From the NCBI GenBank assembly GCA_949130495.1, contig OX422207.1:373199868-373263867 (forward strand): DNA of 64,000 nt, in the 5' to 3' direction. Positions 13,020-24,451 of this stretch are shown in pieces. The stretch is from Sambucus nigra. Taxonomy: Eukaryota > Streptophyta > Magnoliopsida > Dipsacales > Adoxaceae. Each line of letters starts with the position of its first letter. Within the stretch, counting starts at the first letter, position 1. Position numbers and translations under genes: made by a program. The notes under the pieces were generated by a model. The model had not been told where the DNA came from. It was given only the letters and a program-made list of their open reading frames with translations, and did not search any database.

Positions 13020-14485
13020 AAAAAGATGCCATCCTCTTGTCACTTTTGTGTAGATCTTATTGCCTCGCGTTGGAAGCAAGCTCTGATAGATTATGCCCTG
13101 CAAAAAATGAAATAATAGTTTATTAATTTTGTAAGATTATTGTATGATTGTATCTAGTTTATGGAATGAGATACTTAAATTTTTCAATAGTTAGTTGTTT
13201 CATTCGTCATCTTCCACTATTGCAATGTACTTTCTCTTTTTTTGAATATGATACAATAACGATAGGTTTTATTTGATAGAACTATTATATTACTTTATCC
13301 ACTATATATAATATATTACATTTGATGAACTTTCGCAATCCTCAGCATTTGAATCGCCATTTGGATTTTCCTCGAATTTCGTAACTGTGTAGTACTCCTT
13401 CCCCATTATCAAATTAAATTTGTTGAGCTTGAGAATGAATTTTTACCTTTTCCCAATAATATTTCTGAATATAACATTTGGGTCGCTTCTATGGTCTTGT
13501 AAGAACGAATTAAAATTAACCGCGTTTGAGTTACGTAAAGTAAAATTTAAGAACTATAAAATTTATTTATGTACCTTATTATGATGTGTTTCAATTTATG
13601 CAAGTGTGAACCTAACCATTTTTTCTGCGACCTTATCGAAAAGAACCAATGTTGTATCAGCTGTATAGTCTTGTACGTCTATTTGATGTTTATATCTACA
13701 AAATTTGAATAATTAAATAATAATTTATTTTTTTCATCATAATAGATATGATTTATTTAAAAGAGTTAAATGATACTTACTTCGGAACATGAAAGGCATT
13801 GTCAGTGACACAATATTTACAGTTGTACGATTCTATAAGCTTTGTTAATATCTTGTTATAAACTTTGCATGTCGCATAAGACCAACCGAACTTATCATTG
13901 ATACGAATAATATATGCTACAATTGATACAATCTTTACCTGTCGAAGATCATTAAATATTAAAAACAATATATTAAATTTTAAATTTTTATTAAAATAAT
14001 GTATAGTACCTCATCTTCAGATGTTGAACTCATTTTTTTAATGTCCAAAATGTTTAGGACATTAGGTATTGCATTACTCGATTGCAAATTATGAGCCGAA
14101 GGTAGACGTTTCATGGCTTGCAATTGTGTACAATTTGAGTTGTTGATTATAAAATTCTAATAAATATATTGTGATAATATCGTTGTTTTACTATTTATTA
14201 GTTTAAGCAACTACCTTTCAATGAATGCTTGAATCTCGGGTACTGTGATGTTAATGTACGCCTTCGTCGCATTTGTGGACGATAGATATATGCATATCAT
14301 TTAAAAATGAATGAATGAAAAAGTTGAAAATTTTGAATTTGTCAATAAGAATATATGCGTACCTGTGAATTCTTTAACATTGAGTGATGTAATGACAATT
14401 GTAATCATCATTTCTATTACATCTTTCAATTTGTTGTTGAGAATGATTGATGAATTTCCCTACAAAGTTATTTTCATTTTGTTGT
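13020..14485 (-). pseudogene. RPA-like (replication protein A large subunit) gene remnant
   Basis: On the minus strand several exon-like pieces follow each other. Near 14420-14370 a frame reads MITIVITSLNVKEFTG, like the end of an RPA70 OB-fold. Near 14260 comes AYINITVPEIQAFIE. At 13968-13777 comes VKIVSIVAYIIRINDKFGWS, then ATCKVYNKI and NCKYC, the form of the zinc-containing C-terminal OB-fold. Near 13680-13600 TTLVLFDKVAEKM continues that fold. T-rich segments between them look like introns. One expected zinc cysteine is Tyr (CKVYNK). Plant Helitrons commonly carry RPA-like genes, and a Helitron 3' end lies just downstream, so this is likely Helitron cargo. The upstream part is cut by the gypsy element at about 14.5 kb. 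Confidence 0.55.
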
Positions 14486-14637
14486 TGCTGTAGTGGGTAT
14501 ATTTTGCAATAAAGAAATATTGGTTAAGATTAATATGTATGTTGATACCAAATTAAGTCTGCTGGCGTGGATCAATTATGTGGAAACACGTGTCAATCTA
14601 CATGGCATTCACAAATATTTTTTGAACAGCACCTTGA

Positions 14638-14780
14638 CTCCGAGGAACTCAATCTCCCCGACCAACTCAGGTGCTCCGATCAACAAGTGTTCTCCGAGGA
14701 ACTTTATTGTGCCGAGCAACTCATGTATACCGAGCTACTTAGGCTGTTCGAGCAGCTCAGGCGGTCCGAGCTGCACCTCG
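14638..14780 (+). repeat. Eight ~18 bp boxes in LTR U3
   Basis: Diverged tandem boxes of the form CCGAGNAACTCAG recur every 17-19 bp. They sit upstream of the TATA box, where retroelement enhancers usually lie. Confidence 0.7.
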
Positions 14781-14815
14781 TATAGAGCATTCATATAAGA
14801 ATAATTAAAAGTATG

Positions 14816-14836
14816 ACTGCGCATTAAATGCGCAGT
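14816..14836. promoter_or_regulatory. Perfect 10 bp palindrome in LTR
   Basis: ACTGCGCATT and AATGCGCAGT are exact complements around one central base. An outer GTATGAC / GTCATAC pair extends the symmetry. It lies about 70 bp upstream of the TATA box. Confidence 0.6.
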
Positions 14837-15128
14837 TATTGTCATACAGATGTACACGCCTACTGGACAACTATGTATTATTCTTTCACATGTACGGCCT
14901 CAAGGCTATAAATACATTGTAACCTCCTCATTAGTAGGGGACTCGGAATTTCTTGGTAAAACCTCTTATCGAGAATTATGGGGAAATAGTCATCAATACA
15001 AAAATAGTGGACGTAGGCCATTCTTACAAGGCTGAACCACTTTAAAAATCCTTTGTCTTATATTCTTATATTATTTTTATCTGTGATTAAATAATTAGAT
15101 CAAAGTCTAGTTTTTTACATCAACAGAT

Positions 15129-15146
15129 TGGCGCCGTCTGTGGGAA
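15129..15146 (+). promoter_or_regulatory. Primer-binding site, GGCGCC type
   Basis: TGGCGCCGTCTGTGGGAA follows the LTR end by 3 nt. This sequence is typical of plant Tat-related Ty3/gypsy elements and starts TGG, as expected for a tRNA 3' CCA complement. Confidence 0.8.
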
Positions 15147-15188
15147 ACGACTGTAATTTTTGTTTTTCATCAAAACAACTCTTCATCA

Positions 15189-18100
15189 ATGGCTGTTAAT
15201 CCTGAATCCAGTAATCGAAACGCTGGAAACCCCCCAAATCCATCTGCTCCCCCCAATGTCCAAGATCTGGCTGGTATAATGGCTAATTTGGCTCAGGGCC
15301 AGACCGCCATGCAAGAAACCATGCGATAACTCATGCAAACTATCCAAGGTGGAGCGCCAACCCAGTCGGGACAACGAAGCATTCAGAGAAATACCCGTTT
15401 GCCCTCCTCACGGACTAGGCGAACGTTACTCCCGGAAGAATCTCATTCTAGACGCACCGATTCATATCGTACTGAGAGATACAACGATCCTTCTTATCAG
15501 CCTGGAAGGACTTCCTCGGCACGAGCTACAGATACGCAAAAAAATATCACTCTATCTCCAGAAAGGATCAGTGCTCTTGAAAAATTGAGTAGAGTTTCTC
15601 CCTTTGATCGTTTGGGTCATAGGAGGAATAAAAGTCCCCCTAGGATAGTGTCGAGGAACTCTCAACAACCATATGAGTTAAAGGAAGGCTCTGCCCAATC
15701 ACGACCAGCTGCTCATCGCGAAAAATCTCAAGAGGCAAATTCAACATGATCAGTTGCTCGGACCAATAGGCCCGAGGAAGGAAATGATGCATGGAAGGGA
15801 TCTATTCAAAGGTTGGAAAATAGGTTAGGGGAAATGGCTAAAGCCAAGAATCCTTTACAAAGGACTTTTATCCGAGGAACACCATTCATACAAGAAATTG
15901 TAAACTTCCCCACACCATCAAAATTCAAAGCCCCGGTAGTTACACCAAAATATGATGGAAAAACTGATCCTGTTCTCCATATAGAACAATACCAAGCAGC
16001 TGCTGATATATATGTTGTTCCAGACGAGATGCTATGCAGGGCATTTTTAGGAACTCTCACTGGATCTGCTCAAATATGGTACAACAATCGTCCTCGGGGG
16101 AAGATTGCAACTTTCTTTCAACTGGTCGAGCTCTTTATTGGAAACTTCTATTTTGGAGCAAAACCAGTTAAACGAGTTAGCACACTTATTAAGTGTTAGA
16201 AAGAAGGCAGGTGAGAGCACCAGGGATTATATTACTCGTTTCAATAACGAGAAGCTTGAAGTTATTGATTACGAAGAGAAGACAACAATCACTGCTCTGA
16301 TGAGTGGACTGTTGCCAAATAAATTGTACTACACTCTAGCCAAAGATCCGCCTACAACCATGGCATAGTTAATGGCAAAGGCATCCAAAATTATGAATGC
16401 CGAGGAACCTATGGCTACAAAGAAGAATATGGACACCAAAGAAACCAAGGTTGAGGGTGACAAAGATGAGAAGAAAGAATAGAAGAACAATGGTAGTAAT
16501 AGGCAGTCAAAAGCAAAGCAAGCATTGGAACAGTTGAAGAAATTTGGAAACTATACTCCTTTGAAAGTAGACATAAACCATGTTCTGGAGGAAATCAAGA
16601 ACAGCGAGGAACTGAACTGGCCTGGAAAAATGAAGACAGATCCTGACAAGAGGGATAAGTCTAAATATTGCGAGTTCCATATGGATTATGGTCATATGAT
16701 CAAAAACTGCATAGCTCTCCAAAATGAAATTGAAGAGCTCATCACGCGGGGAAAATTGAATAAGTATGTGGATCGTCGAAATGATGGAAGGAGCAACGAT
16801 CAAGCAAGGCAGAGGTCTAGATCTCCTCGTCGAACAAAAGAAGATAAGAAGAGAAATCATGAAGAAGATCGAGAAGATGATCAAGATGACCCCGACCTCC
16901 CCAAAAGACCAAAACAGCCAGAACGTGAGGTATTTTCTATCCGTTTTGGATCATTTGACTGCAATGTTATTACTAGTGGAGATGCAGGAGGTGGAGACCT
17001 CACTGCAGAGAGGAAGGATTACCTCAATGAGGCTCAAGCTTATTCATATATTCAACGGATAAATCTAGCTGAAGATGATCGCCCGAGGAAGGTGAACAAA
17101 GATAAACTGCTCATCGATTTCTCTAAAAATGACCTCGCAAGTGTGTTATATCCTCATGATGACCTATTGGTGATCAAAATGAGGATGGCGAAAGTAGTGA
17201 TTTCGCGAGTATTGGTGGATATTGGCAGTTCGGCAGATATTATATTCTACCCATGTTTTGATAGTTTGAGTCTAAAGCTATTCCAGTTAGAGCCATATCA
17301 TCGGCCCCTCCTCGGTTTTACTAGCGAGAAATTTTTTCCACTTGGGACGATCAAGTTGGATATGTTCATTGCTACATGGCCTGCTTGTCGAACAGAAAGA
17401 GTGCGCTTTTTCGTAATGGATAAAAATGTCCAATCAGATTACAATATCATCATGGGAAGGGTAGGCTTGAAAAAGTTCGAAGCAGTACCATCTACAGTAC
17501 ATCAATGTTTAAAATTCCCAACCAACTTTGGAGTAGGAGTGGTGAAGGGTGACCAAAAAGTAGCTCGGGAATGCTATTATTCATCTTCCGAGCAGGAAGA
17601 ACTGGAAGAATCTAGGAAAAAGACTACTACATATCAAGTGGATGAAGGTGCAGAAGTTGAAACATTAGACCTTAGGGACGAGTCGCAGCTCGTGAAAGGC
17701 CAGGTGTTGGAAGTTACTGAAAATATCATTCTGGACGACGAGCACCCGGAACGAACAACTCAAATAGGTTCGTCGTTGGATGCCTCACTAAAACAGGAAT
17801 TGATAGTCTTCCTAAAAAGCAGAAAACAAAATTTTGCATGGAGCCAAGAGGACATGCCAGGGATAGACCCAAATTTCTTATGTCACGAGCTCAATGTGAA
17901 CAAGGAAATTAAGCCGGTGAAGGAGAGAAGAAGAATGTTCAGCCTCGAAAAGAACCAAGCTATACAAGAGGAAGTAGAGAAGCTCCAGAAATCTTGCTTT
18001 ATTGAAGATGTCAAATATCCAAACTAGTTAGAAAATGTGGTGATGGTGAAGAAGAAGAACAACAAATGGAGGATGTGTGTAGACTTCACCTACCTCAACA

Positions 18101-18600
18101 AAGCATGCCCAAAGGATCATTTTCCATTGCCCCGAATCGATCAGCTGGTGGATGCTACCTCGGGACATGAATTGTTGAGCTTCATGGATGCTTATTCTGG
18201 TTACAACCAGATTAAAATGAAACCTGAAGACAGGGAGAGTACCTATTTTATTACCCTAAGGGGAACTTATTGTTATAATGTTATGCCTTTTGGACTTAAA
18301 AATGCAGGTGCGACATATCAGCGGCTGATGAACAAGGTGTTCGTGGAGCAAATCAGTCATAACATGGAGGTTTATGTTGACGATATGCTGACAAAGTGCA
18401 AGAAAGCTGCTGATCATCTAATTGACTTAAGCCAGACCTTTGATCAACTAGATAAATATCAAATGAAGTTGAACCCTACCAAATGCATATTCGGAGTACG
18501 AGAAGGCATGTTCCTCGGGTATATTGTCAACCAACGAGGAATTGAAGCAAACCTTGAAAAGATCAAGGCTCTATTGGGACTACGATCAGCTAAAAATGTC
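15189..18600 (+). pseudogene. Ty3/gypsy gag-protease-RT, truncated
   Basis: Gag starts at the ATG at 15189 (MAVNPESSN), 43 nt after the primer site. In-frame stops occur near 15327 and at 15747-15749. A frameshift near 16190 moves the reading to the frame of 16105-18633, which then has stops at 16366, 16480 and 18025. Gag includes the capsid-like segment FIQEIVNFPTPSKFKAPV and a CCHC-like knuckle reduced to CEFHMDYGHMIKNC. Protease carries DIGSSAD where DTGSSAD is usual. RT has CVDFTYLNKACPKDHFPLPR, MDAYSGYNQI and the catalytic YVDDML. Similarity ends near 18596 in the RT thumb region. RNase H, integrase and the 3' LTR are absent, so the element is truncated by deletion. Confidence 0.85.
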
Positions 18601-19585
18601 AACACAAATTTAATTAATGATAGAGTGAATTAATAGAGCATTCGGCTAGTCCACAAAAATTTCAATGACTGTTTTTTAAATGAAGCTCAAATAATGTACT
18701 TATTAGATGGATCTCTAGACTTATTATACCATTGATTGATCATATGTATACAATGACCATATGTCGCTATTATGACGAATGGTAAATTTCACCCTAAACC
18801 CTGTTTTGTTATTCGTTTTTATTGACACTCTTTTATTTGAAAAATTCATAGTCAGTCCTGGGAAGATAGCGTCACTTACTTTTAAACCAGTTTTTATTTT
18901 TACAACTAACAAATTTTTTGTAGTTACATTATGTGGTAATAGTGGCATAGTAAGAAACCTATTATCGTTTAAATTGGGAATTCGCTAACCATAGGTACTG
19001 AAACTTTGATCCACTCAAAGTTGCATTCCCACCCACCTCGATAGTTCTGGCAGACCATGGTCCTGCCAGAATTTGAGTTTGTGACTCAGATTGTATGTTT
19101 AAATTAAATGTATAAAGCTTCTATACTTGTCTGATCATTTTCAAGCTGATGTGGCTAGTGAGAGGAAATTTTGAAATTCCAAAAACCTCCAATATTCTAA
19201 GAATTTCTGTAGGTTATTCAAGAACAACAACTACATCAAATATCAATGGACAAAGGTGTAATTGCATGAAGAATAAATGTAGTATTTATATGAACAATTT
19301 GTTTTACGTTGTTCTTAATCATGTTAAATCACACCTAGAACAACCTAAACCGAAACTTCTTAAACCTCGTGCTGAGCCATCAAAATCAAAAACCCAAAAG
19401 ATCTAAATCATCTCTTACCCCCGACCCACCTACAAACTGAACACTCTAAACCCCATGTCGTACAGCAGCTCCCCTGTTTGAATCCAACATCCCTCTAAAA
19501 CTCACTTACCACCTGTTACCACTACCCACTTCGTACCCAGCAAGATCATTCGGTCTCCCATGCCTACGCAACTCAACATACACGA

Positions 19586-19587
<2 letters not shown>

Positions 19588-19630
<43 letters not shown>

Positions 19631-19640
19631 TGTGTGTGTG
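19588..19640. repeat. (TG)(TA)n(TG) compound microsatellite
   Basis: About 18 TA units flanked on both sides by short TG runs. Confidence 0.95.
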
Positions 19641-20004
19641 TCCCATGACCTATCTCTCTCCCACTTTTTTATATAAAAAAAGAAATATGCACTTAAAAAA
19701 ACACCCAACTGCCTCTTCACTTTTTTGGACTCTCCTATCCGTATAAACATTGGGACAAAGATAAAATCGAACAATGCAGAGTAGATGATTTCAGATTAAT
19801 TTTGGAGCTTCATTTTTAGTTCATTATTAGTGCAGTTTTGAGTATTAATTTTGCAATTTTATAATTTATATCGACTCCTTAAGTGAGGTTGAATTATTAA
19901 TTAAATTGTACAATATTTACTTAATAATTAAACTTAAGCTAGAAGAATTTAATCATAAATAAAATGTATTTGGTTTCTAACAGTATTTCTGGTAATTTAA
20001 ACAT

Positions 20005-20050
20005 GGGGGTGGGGGGGTGGCGGGGTGGGGGGGGGGGGGGTGAGGGGGTG
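20005..20050 (+). repeat. G-rich tract, possible G-quadruplex
   Basis: Several runs of four to thirteen G separated by one or two bases lie on the plus strand, just upstream of the L1 remnant. Confidence 0.85.
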
Positions 20051-20059
20051 AGAAAGATA

Positions 20060-20602
20060 TTTAATGAAATTAGACGTGATATCATGGAATGCGTGTTGGA
20101 GTTTTAGTGATGTGGGATTCGAGAGTTGTTGAAAAGTTAGATTGTTTGGTTGTAATTTTTTCTTTGATTTGCCTATTTTGGAATGTGGAGAATGGGGTTA
20201 CTTGGAGTTTTTCAAGGGTTTATAAGCCGATGGAGGTTGCGATTAGAAGAGACTGATGGCAGGAATAAGCAGGTGCTAGGTGTGTATGGTGGTTCAATGG
20301 TGCGAAGCGGGAGATTTTAACGTAGTGTGCTTTGCTTCGAAACAAAGTATTGGAGGAGGATTGAGAAGATACATGAGAGATTTATTTTATTTCATTGATG
20401 ATATTGAATTTTTTGATGTTTTGTTAACATGGTGGGTTTATCTGTTGGTCATGTTGGTCATGCAATAGGGAAAACCTATCTTTATCTCAGGTCGATTGTT
20501 TTTTATTTTCTCCAGATTGGGAGGAAGAATTCCCTCATGTTAACTAATATGGTTTGCATCCAGTGACCTCGAATCATATTCCGGTCCAGTTGTGATACCA
20601 TG
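20060..20602 (+). pseudogene. L1 (LINE) endonuclease remnant
   Basis: The opening reads KLDVISWNACW, like the usual start of plant L1 ORF2 endonuclease. Further on come GDFNVVCFASKQSIGGG with RYMRDLFYFIDDIEFFDVLL, then LSQVDCFLFSPDWEEEFPH and SNHIPVQL. These correspond to the GDFN, internal-helix and final S(D/N)H blocks of the apurinic endonuclease-like domain. Stops and frame changes separate the blocks. The reverse transcriptase and poly-A tail are missing, so only the N-terminal domain survives. The copia array begins 160 bp downstream. Confidence 0.65.
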
Positions 20603-20763
20603 ACTACACGTAGCAGCTCTCCCCTAGTAACAGTAATAAACGACGCCAAAGTTTGTATCGTTGAAGGTACGGATGAAAGAACCAAGTTTTGGGATATTTT
20701 TTGCCCTAAATATCTAAAAACAGAACAAATGATGTTTCTATCGGAGACGATTGACCAAAATTT
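20603..20763. other. Host flank of the copia array
   Basis: This is the sequence into which the copia element inserted, and it ends with target duplication AATTT (20759-20763). The minus strand has a possible exon start after TGTTTTTAG (about 20711) reading SSVPSTIQTLASFITVTRGE, which faintly resembles the end of an RPA OB-fold. That likeness is weak. Confidence 0.3.
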
Positions 20764-21289
20764 TGTTGGAAAATTGGAACTTAAATGGGTATTTAAAGCT
20801 GTTCAGATTTTTCTGGACAGATTTTTGAGCAACTTTGAGCTCAAATTTAGGTGGGACCCACACTACGGAAATTCTGGGACCATATACGAACGCGTTCACC
20901 TCCGCAAGGAGATTAACGTAGTATATTCATATGTCCAATTTCAATAAGTTATGAATGATAATTATATCCCCAAAGTGACTCACAAAGCAATGAAAGTTAA
21001 TGAATTGGGTGTGTTTTAACTCTTGTCCCACATTGGAAGAGTAGTGGAATTTTGATGAGTTAATAACACCCCAAGTATGGACTAAGGCTTGGATGCCTTG
21101 GGGGTATCCCAACTCTTTGAATGGGAGATGACCTAAGCTATGCTCGGGTTGACTTTCGGTCAAAAGTCCACACGCGCGCGTCCGTCCGGCCTGTGGCTTG
21201 GGCTTGGGCTTGGGAAAATTCTTAAATTTTTGGGCCGAATCTAATTAACTTTCTGGGCTTTAATTAATTAATTACAGAATTAATTAGTC

Positions 21290-21390
21290 TTTAATTAACT
21301 GATAATCAGTTAATTCCAAGAGTCAGCAGTTAACCAAATTAACTGCTTTGACAGTTAATTTCAGTTTTGACTGTTCCCAACAGTCAAGAC
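21290..21390 (+). promoter_or_regulatory. Cluster of MYB-core inverted repeats in U3
   Basis: A near-perfect palindrome TTAACTGATAATCAGTTAA (21295-21313) is followed by AGCAGTTAA / TTAACTGCT and then TTGACTGTT / AACAGTCAA. CAGTTA and TAACTG match the plant MYB core CNGTTR. The cluster ends just upstream of the TATA box. The tobacco copia element Tto1 is known to be activated through a MYB-bound LTR box, so a similar role is plausible. Confidence 0.5.
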
Positions 21391-21395
21391 ATTTA

Positions 21396-21407
21396 CTATA
21401 AATAAAA
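21396..21407 (+). promoter_or_regulatory. LTR TATA box
   Basis: CTATAAATAAAA occurs at the same place in all three LTRs. A transcript start about 30 bp on (near 21430) would give a leader of about 315 nt before the intron donor. Confidence 0.65.
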
Positions 21408-21744
21408 TGTTTCCCCCTCAGTTTTTAACTACTGAAAAATTAAACTCTCCAAAATTCCGAAATTGCTACTGCATTATTTCCTCTGCCCAGAAAATTCTTT
21501 TCTTCATTTTCTGCATTGCATGTTCTTGGTTGTGTTGAGTACAAAACACAGAAATTGTGTTCGCTGGGATTAATCATTGCTGTGCTGCTTGATTACATTC
21601 GAAAATCCGTTCTATCTTGGGAGACAATTATTCATTAAACTCAAGCACATTGGAGGAATAATTTTGTCTTAAGGAGACTGTTCAACAGGGCTCGGATTTC
21701 TTTCTAATTATTTCTTTATTCTTGTTTAATTTCTGCAATTTCAA

Positions 21745-22352
21745 GTAAGTGTTTCATTTCTGTAATTTTGTTGTAATTCTGTTTTAATTCTGTAATTATT
21801 TTATTTTCACTATTCTGTACAATTGTTATTTATAAATAGTAGACATAACAATCTTAAGACAAAATTATAAAAGTTCTACTGTTTTTAGTGTACATAATTT
21901 TTTTTTTACAAAAATTTACTTGTTGGAAATAAATCTGTTTTGACAGAATAAAATGAATTAAATTACTGCTTTATTGTAGAAATTAGTAAAACAGTTCTTG
22001 ATATAGAAATTAATTTCTATACTGTTTTTATATTCTGTTTTAGAAAATAAAATTTTATTTGTGTACTCTTGTTAAAATCTGTTTATCTAATTTTTTTTTA
22101 AATCTTAAATTATAATTCTGTTTTGTACGGAATTCTTTTATTATTAAAAATTAGTGTGACACAGATTTTATAATTTAATTCTGTTTTGTACGGAATTCTG
22201 TTTATATTATACTTTAATTCTGAATTTTATTTGGAATTCATTTATTGTAAATTATATTTGGAGGAAATTGTTGCACAGAATTTTGTATTCTGTTTTGATT
22301 AATTCATTATATATGAATTTTATCATTGATAAAAATTCTGTTTTTGTAACAG
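21745..22352 (+). other. Candidate leader intron
   Basis: The segment begins with a strong donor (CAA then GTAAGTG) near the end of the LTR and ends TTTTTGTAACAG three bases before the ATG at 22355. It is T-rich with repeated TTCTGTTTT, as plant introns are. Removal would delete the LTR end and the putative primer site. It is conserved in the second element. Confidence 0.45.
21853..21868 (+). promoter_or_regulatory. Putative self-complementary primer site, copy A
   Basis: The LTR is followed by AT and then CTTAAGACAAAATTAT. This lacks the TGG that marks a tRNA 3'-end primer site. All 16 nt are complementary to ATAATTTTGTCTTAAG at 21658-21673 within the same LTR. The same pair occurs in the second element (34275-34290 with 34459-34474). 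Confidence 0.55.
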
Positions 22353-24451
22353 AAATGGAATCACAAAGTACGAACACTACTCCTACGAAACTGATTGTCA
22401 CCAACACAAGTGTGACTGCACCCGTATCTATGCCACACGGGGAGAAACCTGAAAAGTTCATTGGGGCTGACTTCAAACGTTGGCAAGGACAAATGTACTT
22501 CTATCTCACTACCTGCCAACTGGGCAGGTTTGTATATGAAGATTGCCCCTCTATTCAAGAGGGAGATGATGCTGAAAAGGTTGCTGCTGTCGATGCTTGG
22601 AAGCACTCGGACTACCTTTGCCGAAATTATATTTTGGCATACTTGGACAAGACTTTGTACCATGTCTATTGCACTATCAAAACTTCCAAGGAATTATGGA
22701 ATTCTTTGGAAAAGAAGTATAAAACTGAAGATGCTGGGATGAAGAAATTTATCGTTGGGCGTTTTCTGGACTTCAAAATGGTTGATTCTAAATATGTAAT
22801 CTCGCAAGTGCAAGAACTCCAACTGATTCTCCACGACATTCATGCTGAAGGAATGTCAATTAGTGAAACTTTCCAAGTTGCTGCAATTGTTGAAAAGTTG
22901 CCACCTTCTTGGACTTTGTTCAAAAACTATCTCAAGCACAAGCGTAAGGAGATGAATGTGGAGGAGTTGGTGGTCCGGCTAAGAATCGAAGAAGACAACC
23001 GTGAGTCTCAAAAGAAAAGTGGGAAGAATCCGATGGAAACAAAGGTCCATGTCGTTGAAGGTCCTAAGAAGAACAAACGAAAGTATGATGGGGAAGGCAC
23101 TTCCAAACATAACAAGAAAAAGTTCAAAGGCAAATGCTACAATTGTGGTAAACCGGGACACCGCTCAAGTGAGTGTCGTAAGCCTAAGAAGCAAAATAAA
23201 AATAACTCTCAAGCAAATGTGACTGAGGGTGAGAATATCACCAATGATTTGGCGGATATGAATCTTTCTGCCGTTGTCTCTGAATGTAACTTGGTTGGAA
23301 ATACCAAGGAATGGTGGGTGAACACTGGAGCCACACGACACATTTGTGCAAACAAATGGATGTTCTCCACCTATAAGCCTTTGGAAAATGAGGAGAACCT
23401 TTTTATGGGAAATTCTTCCACTTCTAAGGTGGTGGGACAAGGAAAGATTGTTTTGAAAATGACTTCTGAAAAGGAACTTACTCTCAACAATGTTCTTCAC
23501 GTGCCTGATATCCGAAAGAATCTGATTTCGGGATCTCTCCTTACTAAGAATGGTTTCAAGCTTGTGTTTGTGTCGGATCGCTTTGTGTTGTCTAAAAATG
23601 ACATGTATGTAGGAAAGGGCTACCTAAATGAGGGGCTCTTTAAACTGAATGTTCTTACTGTAACCCCTAAAACATCTGTTTCAATGAATGAAGTTGCTAG
23701 TTCTTCTTACTTGATTGAGTCATCTAATATTTGGCATGCTAGATTGGGACATGTTAATTTTGATACATTGCGTAGATTAATTAACTTGGAATTTTTGCCA
23801 AAATTCAATACTGATAAAAATCATAAATGTGAAATTTGTGTGGAATCTAAATTAGCTAGATTACCTTTCCATTCTATTGAAAGGATAACTGAACCTTTAG
23901 ATTTAATTCACACCGATATTTGTGATTTAAAATTTGTTCAAACTAGAGGTGGGAAAAAGTATTTTATTACTTTTATTGATGATTGCACAAAATATTGCTA
24001 TGTATATTTGTTACATAGTAAAGATGAGGCTATTAATGCATTTAAACAATATAAGAATGAAGTTGAGAATCAATTAAGCAAAACGATAAAGGCTATTAGA
24101 AGTGATAGAGGAGGTGAATATGAATATCCATTTGAGGAATTTTGTTCTGAAAATGGGATTATTCATCAAACAACCGCTCCTTATTCTCCTCAATCGAATG
24201 GTGTTGCTGAACGCAAAAACCGTACTTTGAAAGAAATGATGAACTCAATGTTATTAAGTTCGGTAGCTCCACAAAATTTGTGGGGGGAAGCCTTACTTTC
24301 TGCTAATTACATTCTCAATAAAGTACCTCACAAAAAGACTCACAAGACACCTTATGAATTATGGAAAGGTCGAAGACCTTCCTATAAATATTTACGAGTG
24401 TGGGGTGCTTAGCTAAAGTGATGGCTCCTAAACCTAAAAAGGTAAGAATAG

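Larger units (their letters stand above)
14560..15125 (+). repeat. 5' LTR (partial) of Ty3/gypsy element 1
   Basis: The segment ends just before a primer site and contains a TATA box (CTATAAATA, about 14906-14914). It also holds eight diverged copies of a CCGAGCAACTC-like box (14640-14780) and a perfect palindrome at 14816-14836. The left edge is approximate because no 3' LTR survives for comparison. Confidence 0.6.
18601..20058. other. Intergenic DNA with microsatellite and G-run
   Basis: No supported gene. It holds a hairpin at 19045-19071 (TTCTGGCAG / CTGCCAGAA around nine bases), a TG/TA microsatellite and a G-rich run. Short frames at 18724-18988 and 19149-19406 have no recognisable domain. 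Confidence 0.45.
20764..21850 (+). repeat. Copia LTR A
   Basis: Runs from TGTTGGAAAATTGG to GACATAACA, so the tips form TGTT...AACA. It contains a CG/TCCG microsatellite near 21170-21190, a cluster of MYB-core inverted repeats at 21290-21390, a TATA box at 21396-21407, and an intron donor GTAAGT at 21745. Near 21658-21673 lies the segment complementary to the putative primer site downstream. Confidence 0.92.

Noticed and set aside
19045..19071. Hairpin as terminator or Helitron 3' end
   Set aside because: No T-run and no CTRR at the right distance; an isolated inverted repeat.
20600..20947. 115-codon frame crossing the start of the copia LTR
   Set aside because: It joins host flank to LTR and its second half recurs in every LTR copy; a chance frame.
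21851..21875. tRNA primer site for the copia element
   Set aside because: No TGG after the LTR and no match to the tRNA 3' ends I know, including initiator Met.
22252..22663. Minus-strand frames opposite copia gag, repeated at 34857-35268
   Set aside because: Shadows of gag on the other strand, conserved only because the element is duplicated.
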